A stretch of DNA of 64,000 nt from Sipunculus nudus (lineage: Eukaryota > Annelida > Sipuncula > Golfingiida > Sipunculidae), in contig CM049310.1 of NCBI GenBank assembly GCA_026874595.1, positions 41,983,558 through 42,047,557 of the forward strand, given 5' to 3'. How positions within the stretch are numbered: position 1 is the stretch's first letter; the number at the start of each line of letters is the position of its first letter. The position numbers and the translations under genes were made by a program. The notes under the pieces are model-generated. The model was not told where the DNA came from. It made no database searches and saw only the letters and a list, made by a program, of their open reading frames with translations. Of this stretch, positions 11,340 to 19,080 are shown one piece after another.

Positions 11340-11945
11340 TAATAGTAACCACATATCAGTCCTATTGTTACTCGCATATTCATGTGATATAACTTGAGTA
11401 ATCTTGCTATCGCTTTTCTGGTATTTGACTAGTTACTCATATATGTCTTCAGTAGCCAAGTATAATCACTGAATACTTGACTAGTTAATCATATTATGTG
11501 CATGTAATCCCTTATGAGTAACCCCTGAGTATTAGATTTGTAACTCATATATGCATGCTCTACCTTGCGAGTAACCACTAAGTATTTCGGTTGTTGCTCA
11601 TATATGCATGCAGTCGCTTATGAGTAGCACCTGCTTGCGTGTCACTTATTAATGCATGTTCTAGCTTTAAGTATTGAGTAGTATCTAATGAGTACTCATT
11701 ACCCCTGATTGCTCTTAACCACTGAGTACTTAATACTCCTGAGTACTCATAACCATTGAGTACTCATAATCACTTATTGCTCATAACCACTGAGTACTTG
11801 TCAACACTAAGTACTCAGCTCGTTGCTCATATATATAATCGATTGTTTGTGAGTAACACCTGAGTGCTTTACCTTTTACTCATGTATGCATGTGACAGGT
11901 CATACATGAGTATCCACTGAGTACCTGATTTGCTACTCACACTAT
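11340..11945 (+). repeat. Degenerate ~55-bp repeats (GAGTA/TACTC) in the leader
   Basis: The core phrases GTTACTCATATATGCATG and GAGTAACCACTGAGTACT recur about ten times with spacing of 52-63 bp (the CATATATG phrase near 11375, 11438, 11490, 11546, 11599). Because GAGTA and TACTC are complementary, each unit can fold on itself. Confidence 0.7.
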
Positions 11946-12109
11946 TTGCATTCATTTGTTTTCATATTCGGAAATATTTGGAGTGTAATGTAAATTGATT
12001 TTCACATCTTCATTGTTTGATTTGTGTCATAACACTCCTGAGCCTAACAGTTACTATAACAACATAGTAATTGTTACATTTTCACAAATTTACCAACCAG
12101 ATTTCCCTC

Positions 12110-12133
12110 TTTTTGGGCTTTTTTTTTTACCAG
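12110..12133 (+). promoter_or_regulatory. Strong 3' splice site before gag
   Basis: A pyrimidine-rich tract of about 22 nt (CTCTTTTTGGG then 11 T) ends in ACCAG at 12133, 14 nt before the gag ATG. CTAAC at 12044-12048 is a possible branch site. Confidence 0.5.
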
Positions 12134-12147
12134 CTGTTGCTCGCACA

Positions 12148-14211
12148 ATGCCATTGCATCTCCATACCGCATCAGCCGATGACATTGGTAATATTTTACC
12201 TGATACCTGTTCGCCATCGGCTGCTGCAAATATTATTGAACTGCGCCAATCCAACCCCCAGTTCGATTTGCATGCATTGGAGCAAGCTTCTGGGCTTGCA
12301 GTGTCTGACTGGCAATACTTTCTGGATAAGGGTATTGTGAAAATTGACTTACCTACGGCTCCTAGTAGTAGTTCTCCTAGAACTCAACCACCACACTCCA
12401 AAACTGACCATAGACAGCTTTCTAGGGATGACCGCTATACCACTTCTCAGCAACTAGACCATCCCTATGCTGCATTCCCCCCCAACACTAACTCCTGTTC
12501 TGACTCTTCGCAGCCCGGTGGTTCTTCCAGGTCTAACCCGCATGCAGACATGCTGTCGGTCTATCCAAAGGACAATGTATACCACCAGCCCATACTGGCT
12601 TACCCATCTGCCTCTCAATATTGGAGAAGGGGGAGAAATGAGGGTCTGAGAAGGTACTTGGCCCCCGAGTCAGGGACGGCTCAGCTTTCACTTGATTCGG
12701 GTGGTGGTATCTCCTCGGACCCCCATGGTTCTCATCCTCATATGTATACATATCAAGTACCGCGCAACAGGTCCCACAACGAGCCTTCGGAATACCATCC
12801 CATGGTAAATGTCCCAAAAGACAAGACCAAGAGACCTTCAGGCCATCAGCAGCACAGCTACGACATGGGATCTGACTCGCAATACTCTACAAGTCATTAT
12901 CACTATGACAAGCTACGACATCGCTCACCAAGTAGCAGCCCAAGTTCAAGTCGTGATCGTGCAAGGTCTCGGAGGGAAAACCGGTCGCACGGAACTTACT
13001 CTTCGAATAAAAGTACCCGCCATAACCGAAGCGCCAGTTGCAGCAGTGGTGATGGGAGAAGGCACTACTCGAAACACCGGCAAGACAAAGTTGAGAGGAG
13101 ACGCCAATATCATCGAAGCAATAGTAGTGATACCTCCGTAGAAAGATCTAGGCATCACAAGGCCCAAAGCAGGAGCTCTAGTCGAGAAAGTAGAAGGCAT
13201 ACTGGAAAGCATGGAAGAAAAACCAGACACCATCACAGGGATTCATCATCGTCAGGCGAAAGCCGTTCACCACCCGTACGTTCACCACCAAGGCGACAAA
13301 GAAGGCACTACCAGAGTCCTCGCGCACCAAAATTGCCAACATACAATGGTGATCAGACGTGGCACTCTTTCATATTTCAATTTGAGCGCCTGGCAGACCG
13401 TTACAAATGGTCAAGGTCAAAGCAAGCAGATGCCCTGGTTGATTGTTTGTCTGGAAAGGCATTAGATTTTGTGAGAGAGATGGAAATCCTGACCGATTAC
13501 AAGACTCTCCGCAGAGAACTTGACTCTCGATTCGGCACTAAAGAGACAGCATCCTCAGCAAGGCGCCAGCTACCCTACACCAAACAAAGGGATGATGAGT
13601 CCATAGAAGAATTTAGCCAGAGGGTCCACATGCAGGCCTTGGAAGGATATAAAGGTGCAAAAGAGTCTACCATCAACCAGATCGTAGTAGAGCATTTCTT
13701 CCGTGGCTGCAAAGACAAAAAAGCGGTGGAGATAGCTATGATGAAGGGTCCCAAGACAATATACAAAGCAGTAAAATGCGTAAAGGATGCCATCAGTAAC
13801 AGGAAATCCTTGTACGGGCCCACAGGTTTGTCTTCACGGAAAGTAAGTTTTGTCGATACCTATGAGAACTGTTCAGGGGAAACGAATGGCTTCCAAGTTG
13901 TTCGTGCTGCTAGTTTCAATAGGTCAGAGAATCTGAGGCCAAACCAGAATTCTGTCACAGTACAACAATCAAACGCGCACACTATGAGGGAATTTAGCAA
14001 CCGTTTGGACAGCATGGAATCAATGTTGCGATCACTCATGCGTGCACAGTCTCCTCGCCCATCGCGTAGTAGGTCTCCTTCACCACAGCCACCTAATCGC
14101 CTAGCAACCCTTGAATGTTACCACTGTCACGAAAAAGGACATCTAAAGAAGGATTGTCCGAAGCTCAGGGTTGCTCCTCGCGAACAAAGTCCGTCAGATT
14201 TAAAAGAGTAG
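12148..14211 (+). CDS. gag: Gag polyprotein with RS-rich domain and zinc knuckle
   Basis: 687 residues from the first ATG in a longer open frame; upstream in-frame codons lack an ATG. N-terminus (about residues 5-64, including HTASADDI, NIIELRQSNPQFDL, LEQASGL) has the layout of a ComEA-type helix-hairpin-helix domain. Residues ~257-390 are an unusually long Arg/Ser/His-rich tract with many RS, SR and RSP groups, like the RS domain of splicing factors. Residues ~393-560 resemble a retrotransposon Gag capsid region (PTYNGDQTWHSFIFQFERLA, then ALVDCLSGKALDFV). A second short SPRPSRSRSPSP tract precedes a CCHC zinc knuckle (C-X2-C-X4-H-X4-C, 14116-14157). It packages the element RNA. Stop TAG at 14209. 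The 3' end overlaps pol in the -1 frame. Confidence 0.9.
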   Translation: MPLHLHTASADDIGNILPDTCSPSAAANIIELRQSNPQFDLHALEQASGLAVSDWQYFLDKGIVKIDLPTAPSSSSPRTQPPHSKTDHRQLSRDDRYTTSQQLDHPYAAFPPNTNSCSDSSQPGGSSRSNPHADMLSVYPKDNVYHQPILAYPSASQYWRRGRNEGLRRYLAPESGTAQLSLDSGGGISSDPHGSHPHMYTYQVPRNRSHNEPSEYHPMVNVPKDKTKRPSGHQQHSYDMGSDSQYSTSHYHYDKLRHRSPSSSPSSSRDRARSRRENRSHGTYSSNKSTRHNRSASCSSGDGRRHYSKHRQDKVERRRQYHRSNSSDTSVERSRHHKAQSRSSSRESRRHTGKHGRKTRHHHRDSSSSGESRSPPVRSPPRRQRRHYQSPRAPKLPTYNGDQTWHSFIFQFERLADRYKWSRSKQADALVDCLSGKALDFVREMEILTDYKTLRRELDSRFGTKETASSARRQLPYTKQRDDESIEEFSQRVHMQALEGYKGAKESTINQIVVEHFFRGCKDKKAVEIAMMKGPKTIYKAVKCVKDAISNRKSLYGPTGLSSRKVSFVDTYENCSGETNGFQVVRAASFNRSENLRPNQNSVTVQQSNAHTMREFSNRLDSMESMLRSLMRAQSPRPSRSRSPSPQPPNRLATLECYHCHEKGHLKKDCPKLRVAPREQSPSDLKE
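14116..14157 (+). other. CCHC zinc knuckle coding segment
   Basis: Encodes CYHCHEKGHLKKDC, a perfect C-X2-C-X4-H-X4-C nucleocapsid-type RNA-binding knuckle. Confidence 0.95.
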
Positions 14212-14241
14212 GGGTGGTGCCTGGAGGCCAGGGCTCCACCC
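14199..14241 (+). promoter_or_regulatory. -1 ribosomal frameshift signal
   Basis: The slippery heptamer T TTA AAA lies at 14199-14205 in exactly the required phase of the gag frame, one codon before the gag stop. Six nt downstream starts a GC-rich hairpin at 14212-14241: outer stem GGGTGG/CCACCC (6 bp), small internal loop, inner stem CCTGG/CCAGG (5 bp), loop AGG. Heptamer type, spacing and hairpin match the classical -1 PRF design. Slipping back one base enters the pol frame. Confidence 0.85.
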
Positions 14242-17200
14242 ACTTGAAAGCTGGCCAAGAAAATATCAAAATAGTTTCTCCAGGCAACAAAGAGGTTCTT
14301 GTAACACACACAGGACGCGATCGAAATGAGCAGGCCAAACATACTGATCTGGAATCAACATCAGATCGTGAAACCCTCCCGGAGATTCTAGTAAGGAAAT
14401 CTCAAGGACTTAGTTTAATCGTCCCTGTGGCTGTAAATGGAATCTCCACTCCAGCTGTTGTTGATAGTGCGGCACAAGTGACTATAATAAGTGAGAGTCT
14501 GGCGAAGACATTGCCCCATAAGATCCAAGAGATTCATAAAGTCACACTAAAGGGGATAGGTTCCAGTATCCCGGCTTCAAAGGTCAAAGGAATAAAAATC
14601 AAAGTTGGTAAAAATGAGTACGACACAGAAGTTTACGTGGCAGATGTCACCGACCCAGTGCTCCTTGGCCTTGATTTTCTGTCAGGGAATAAATGCATCG
14701 TGGATCTTGCGAGGAATGTCATTTCCATGCCTGGCGAAACCATTACGGCATCTTTGCAGAGAAATGGAGGAGGTGATGACTATTCTGTGTTCAAAGTAGT
14801 GACGAAGCAACGTACAGTGGTGCCACCTCATTCTATCTCCCTTGTCCCTGTGGAGGTAACACAAGGAAATCCAGAGGTTCAAGAATATGTCGTTCAGCCA
14901 AGGGAGGACTGCGAATCGCTTCTTATTTCATGTACACTCATGCAGACACAGGGATATGTTCGAGTCATCAATGATAAAGCCCACCATGTAACGCTTAGGT
15001 GTAATTATCATGTTGGAGGAGCCACAGAAGCTACTGAGGTAATCAACCCTGAATTAAATTGCAACCCATCTGTTAGATGTGCAACTGCCATGTCGGGAAC
15101 GGAGACTGTTGCTGGAGTTGACACAGAGTCGGCTAAGCTTAGTTCTGTGTCTAGTAGTTCTGAAGTTCCTATGGGTGGAGTGAATTCTATTGGCGAAGGT
15201 GATGGGTCGGCAGAGCTCGCCCGCATTCGGAACCAATCAGAAGAAGCAAAGCCCCAGCTAGACCTATTAAAGGAAATGCCTGAGCACCTACGCGACCTCT
15301 TTCAAGACACAAAGAAATCTGTATCAGAAGAACAAGCAGCTCTGATCGGCAATATGCTAGTAGAATATCAGAACATATTTGCAACGCATGATTTAGACTT
15401 GGGTTGTCTGAGCACCATTAGACATCATATCAATACCAAGGATGCCCCTCCGGTACAACAACGTATGCGTCGTACACCTCTAGGCTTTGAAGAGGAAGAG
15501 AGAAGACATCTGGATAAAATGTTGGCTGCAGGTGTGATCAAACCTTCCGAATCAGAATGGGCCTCTGCACCAGTACTTGTGCGCAAGAAAGATGGTGGGG
15601 TCCGTTGGTGTGTGGATTTTCGTGCCTTGAATGATGTCACGGTCAAAGATCAGTATCCTCTTCCCCTAATAGAGGATTGCCTCGACACCCTTGCTGGCAC
15701 GCGCTACTTCAGCACTCTCGACCTAGCTTCTGGTTATTACCAGATTGAGTTGGACCAAGAATCACGAAAGAAGACGGCGTTTATAACGAAGTATGGCCTC
15801 TTTGAGCATACTCGAATGGGGTTTGGACTTTGCAATGCCCCAGGGACATTTCAACGCGCAATGAATCTCGTGCTTCGTGGCCTCACCTGGACCGAAGTCC
15901 TGGTTTACCTCGACGATGTGATTGTTCTCGGCTCAAGCTTCGAACAACACATGACTACCCTGCAAAATGTATTTGATCGCCTACGAGCACATAATCTGAA
16001 GCTGAAACCCAAAAAGTGCTCGTTACTGAAATCAGAGGTTGAATTCCTTGGGCGGCGCGTGAGCAAAGAAGGCATGTCAGTAACTCCAGGAAAGGAAGAT
16101 GCCATCAGGAATTGGCCCGTTCCCACAGGTAGGAAAGAACTTGAATGTTTCCTCGGTTATGCTAATTACCATCGTGCGCATGTGAAAGGGTATGCAGGAA
16201 TCTCAGCCTGCCTGTACCAGCTGGTCAAACCAAAAGTTCCGTTCAGCTGGTTGGAGGAACATGAAGAATCCTTCACGCACCTGAAGGAGGTTTTGAGCTC
16301 AGCCCCGTGCCTGGCCTTCCCTCTACCACAAGGAATGTTTCTGCTTGACTGTGATGCGTCTGACACAGCAATAGGAGCTGAACTCTCTCAAGTACAGCAA
16401 GGGCAAGAGAGGACAATAGCTTATGCCAGTCATGTTCTCACACCGTTACAGAGGAGATATTGTACAACCAGGAAGGAGCTTTTGGCCGTAGTCAAATTCT
16501 GTCGTCACTTCCGTCATTATCTCCTGGGCAGAAGATTTACAGTCAGGTCAGATCACAACAGTTTGGCCTGGCTCACAAGATTTCGCCACATAGAAGGTCA
16601 GTTAGCAAGGTGGCTTGAAGAACTTGCCCAGAATGACTTTTCGATCCTTCATAGACAAGGGTCGAAACATAGTAACGCTGATGGACTATCGAGGATCACA
16701 GACTCGCTGATGCCTTGTGATTGTTATCTGGCCGGCACAGATGTTACTTCTCTACCATGCAAGGGTTGCAACTATTGTCAAAGAGCTCATGATCAATGGT
16801 CCCGGTTTGAAGAAGATGTTGATGATGTGGTACCTTTGGCAGTAAAGAAACTGGATTTGTGCACAGGGGAAGAGCCTGTACAACGCAGGGCGGCTGAGCT
16901 TTCCTCATGTACAGAATCCTCAAATGTGCCAATTCCAGAATTCAAGCTACAGCCGGCTGAGCTTGCTGTAGCTGATAACGGTACCAGTAGTGTTTCGGAT
17001 TTGCAAGAAATTCCAGATGATCCCATTGGAGACCCTGATGAAACAGACCAAATGCATGAGGCATCACTTTCAAACTGGCTCCCTTCTTATACCTCAGAGG
17101 AGCTAAGGAAGTTTCAGAAGGAGGACCCAGACCTGACTCCAATATTCGATTGGCTGGAAGAAGGCGATCCAACTCCAGAAGAATTGTTCATCTGTAGCCC

Positions 17201-17750
17201 AGCTACAAAACATTTCTGGATAAGCAAGACCCAGCTTAGACAAAGAGATGGCGTCCTCTTCTATTTGTGGGAGGGGAGACCAGAACGGGAACTATGTCTC
17301 ATCGTACCAGAGTCCCTCAGAGAAGAAGTTCCTCACTTCTGTCACGATGCACGCACTGCAGGCCATTTGGGGAGAGACAAGACTCTTGGTCGCTTGAAAA
17401 GGTCTTTTCTATGGTTCAACATGGGAAGAGATTGTGCTTTGCATGTAATGTCCTGTGGCGTTTGCAACCGCAATAAGAAGCCATCGGTAAAACCCAAAGC
17501 AGGATTACAGGTATACCACGCTGGTTACCCAATGGAACGAGTACACATTGATGTGTTGGGGCCATTCACTGCAAGTGAGGACGGAAACAAGTACATTTTG
17601 ATGATGTGTGACCAGTTTTCAAAATGGCTCGAATGCGCAGCAATTCCTGAACAGACTGCAGAACTGGTAGCACAAAAGTTCCTGCTCCACTTCGTAGTAA
17701 CCTTTGGGTGTCCCTTGGAGGTGTTTACGGACCAAGGAAGAAATTTTTAA
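14199..17750 (+). CDS. pol: Pol polyprotein: protease, RT, RNase H, integrase N-terminal part
   Basis: Translated as Gag-Pol by -1 frameshifting; the frame itself is open from 14115. Retropepsin active site DSAA at 14463-14474 (VVDSAAQVTII), a variant of the usual DTG/DSG. RT: LVRKKDGGVRWCVDFRALN, FSTLDLASGYYQI, GLCNAPGTFQR and the catalytic YLDD at 15906-15917. RNase H begins near 16340 with CDASDTAIGAELS and includes KELLAVV and SDHNSLAWL. A Cys-rich spacer follows (CDCY...LPCKGCNYC near 16710-16780). Integrase: HHCC zinc domain about 17330-17480 (GHLGRDKT, CGVCNRN), then the core with the first catalytic Asp at 17550 (HIDVLGP) and the second at 17730 (FTDQGRNF). The frame then hits TAA at 17748-17750, before the catalytic Glu. 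Confidence 0.92.
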   Translation, partial: FKRVGVVPGGQGSTHLKAGQENIKIVSPGNKEVLVTHTGRDRNEQAKHTDLESTSDRETLPEILVRKSQGLSLIVPVAVNGISTPAVVDSAAQVTIISESLAKTLPHKIQEIHKVTLKGIGSSIPASKVKGIKIKVGKNEYDTEVYVADVTDPVLLGLDFLSGNKCIVDLARNVISMPGETITASLQRNGGGDDYSVFKVVTKQRTVVPPHSISLVPVEVTQGNPEVQEYVVQPREDCESLLISCTLMQTQGYVRVINDKAHHVTLRCNYHVGGATEATEVINPELNCNPSVRCATAMSGTETVAGVDTESAKLSSVSSSSEVPMGGVNSIGEGDGSAELARIRNQSEEAKPQLDLLKEMPEHLRDLFQDTKKSVSEEQAALIGNMLVEYQNIFATHDLDLGCLSTIRHHINTKDAPPVQQRMRRTPLGFEEEERRHLDKMLAAGVIKPSESEWASAPVLVRKKDGGVRWCVDFRALNDVTVKDQYPLPLIEDCLDTLAGTRYFSTLDLASGYYQIELDQESRKKTAFITKYGLFEHTRMGFGLCNAPGTFQRAMNLVLRGLTWTEVLVYLDDVIVLGSSFEQHMTTLQNVFDRLRAHNLKLKPKKCSLLKSEVEFLGRRVSKEGMSVTPGKEDAIRNWPVPTGRKELECFLGYANYHRAHVKGYAGISACLYQLVKPKVPFSWLEEHEESFTHLKEVLSSAPCLAFPLPQGMFLLDCDASDTAIGAELSQVQQGQERTIAYASHVLTPLQRRYCTTRKELLAVVKFCRHFRHYLLGRRFTVRSDHNSLAWLTRFRHIEGQLARWLEELAQNDFSILHRQGSKHSNADGLSRITDSLMPCDCYLAGTDVTSLPCKGCNYCQRAHDQWSRFEEDVDDVVPLAVKKLDLCTGEEPVQRRAAELSSCTESSNVPIPEFKLQPAELAVADNGTSSVSDLQEIPDDPIGDPDETDQMHEASLSNWLPSYTSEELRKFQKEDPDLTPIFDWLEEGDPTPEELFICSPATKHFWISKTQLRQRDGVLFYLWEGRPERELCLIVPESLREEVPHFCHDARTAGHLGRDKTLGRLKRSFLWFNMGRDCALHVMSCGVCNRNKKPSVKPKAGLQVYHAGYPMERVHIDVLGPFTASEDGNKYILMMCDQFSKWLECAAIPEQTAELVAQKFLLHFVVTFGCPLEVFTDQGRNF
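17744..17750 (+). other. Frame change and stop inside the integrase core
   Basis: A T5 run (17744-17748) is followed directly by AA, giving a TAA in the pol frame between the second Asp and the Glu of the DDE triad. The remainder of integrase continues in another frame with clear homology. This is an inactivating lesion, or a homopolymer error in the assembly. Confidence 0.85.
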
Positions 17751-18975
17751 TCTAACATTCTCAGCCTTCTGCTCATCACTTGGAATCGCAAAGAAACGCA
17801 CCACGCCGTATCACCCTGCTTCCAACGGCCAGGTCGAGAGGCAAAATCGCAATGTTCTTCAAATCATAAGGTGCCTCATCGAAGGGAACACCAGGGCTTG
17901 GGATAAAGATCTTCCATTGGTGGTTATGGCACTACATGCGATGGTGAACCGTTCTACAGGCTTTACGGCCAATCAAATTATGCTTGGCCGAGAGGTTCTA
18001 CAACCCGTAGACATTATCATGGGGACTGCAAAGGAAAATGTTACAGCTCAGAACCCGGAGCGCTGGATTGCAGATCTCGCAAAGAGAATGACATGGATTC
18101 ACCAAGAGGTGCGCCAACGTTTGAAGGCAACACTCTTACACCAAAAGAGAACCTACGATCGCAACTTGAAGGAGGCCAAGTATAACCCAGGTGACCTAGT
18201 ATACGTACTGGAAAAGTCGACAAAGAAAGGCCTCAGCCCCAAGTTGCAACCCGTCTGGAGAGGGCCCTACTTGGTGATTTCGAGTAAGCCACCCATATAT
18301 CGCATCCAGACAAGAAAGTCGCAACAGACACTCCATCATAATAACATGAAAGCATGTAGAGACCGGGAGATCCCCCTATGGTTGCGACGGATTAGAAACA
18401 AATTCTGGAAGGGAGACCTTGAAAATACTGCAGAATTAGGGGAGCAAGGTGAACTGGGAGATGATGAAATGGTAAAGAGCGATGCCTCTACTAGACCTCT
18501 GGACAAGGTTAGGTGTGACAATACAGACATCAGGGCACAGACATGGGATGAGGGGGTAAAGCGCGACGCAACTGATGAATCCAAAGACAGTACCCCTGGT
18601 GTGCCTCTGGCCGGCATGGCTCTGCCAGATGCACGTCAACATAAAGTAAAGCGCGATGACCCTGACAAATCCAAAGACAGTAACTCTGATGTGCCTCTGG
18701 CCGGCATGGCTCTGCCAGACTCGCATCAACACAAAGTAAAGTCCAGAGACCCCAATGAATCCGTGGACAGCATCTCTGATGTGCCTCTGGCCGGCATGAC
18801 TCTGCCAGACTCACATAGGGTTGCATCTGATGAAGAAAAAGCTGGCGCAACTAACAGTGTCCATCCTGATCAACAGAGGTGTATCCCCATAATCAGCGAT
18901 TCTGAGGATACGACCCAGACAACATCCAGAGGAAGGAAGGTGCGTCGCCCTTCCCACCTCAGAGATTTTTGTTAG
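17749..18975 (+). pseudogene. Integrase C-terminal part and Pol tail, out of frame with pol
   Basis: Continues the integrase core after the lesion: TTPYHPASNGQVERQNR supplies the catalytic Glu (17836-17838). Further on, the GPY/F module of Ty3/gypsy integrases is present (KLQPVWRGPYLV, about 18240-18275), followed by a basic stretch (REIPLWLRR). From ~18400 the tail is acidic and low-complexity with three 30-residue repeats, ending at a TAG at 18973-18975. The segment has no natural start of its own in this position, so in this copy it would be lost from Gag-Pol. Everything else about it looks like functional coding sequence. Confidence 0.85.
18556..18816 (+). repeat. 90-bp (30-residue) tandem repeats in the Pol tail
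   Basis: Units start at 18577, 18667 and 18757 (exactly 90 bp apart), each encoding SKDS-like then VPLAGMALPD and a basic HKVK segment; a partial unit precedes at 18556. The exact period of three keeps the frame open. Confidence 0.9.
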
Positions 18976-19039
18976 ATAAGGTGTTTAGGCTAACAGCATG
19001 ATAGTATAAGGCTGTTCTCATTAGTTAAGTACATCAATT

Positions 19040-19067
19040 TAAAGTTTTTTAGAGTTCCTATTTGCAG
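19040..19067 (+). promoter_or_regulatory. 3' splice site before the TatD ORF
   Basis: A T-rich tract (GTTTTTTAGAGTTCC) ends in TATTTGCAG at 19067, 13 nt before the ORF ATG. CTAAC at 18990-18994 may serve as branch site. With the LTR donor this would give a spliced message in the manner of retroviral env. Confidence 0.5.
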
Positions 19068-19080
19068 ATTTGTTATTAAT

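Larger units (their letters stand above)
10397..12147 (+). other. Long untranslated leader of the retrotransposon
   Basis: 1.75 kb without a conserved ORF between LTR and gag. It contains a repeated CTTTGCTGCCACCT phrase (near 10722 and 10800), many upstream ATGs and a degenerate tandem-repeat zone in its second half. It ends in a strong 3' splice site, so it may be an intron in the translated mRNA while the unspliced RNA serves as genome. Confidence 0.75.

Noticed and set aside
11995-12147. 51-codon upstream extension of gag
   Set aside because: It starts at a TTG, has no ATG, and includes the T-run of a probable splice acceptor. The ATG at 12148 is the better start.
17740-17755. T-run in integrase considered as a second programmed frameshift
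   Set aside because: It lies inside a conserved catalytic core, lacks a standard heptamer in phase and a downstream hairpin, and is better explained by mutation or an assembly indel.
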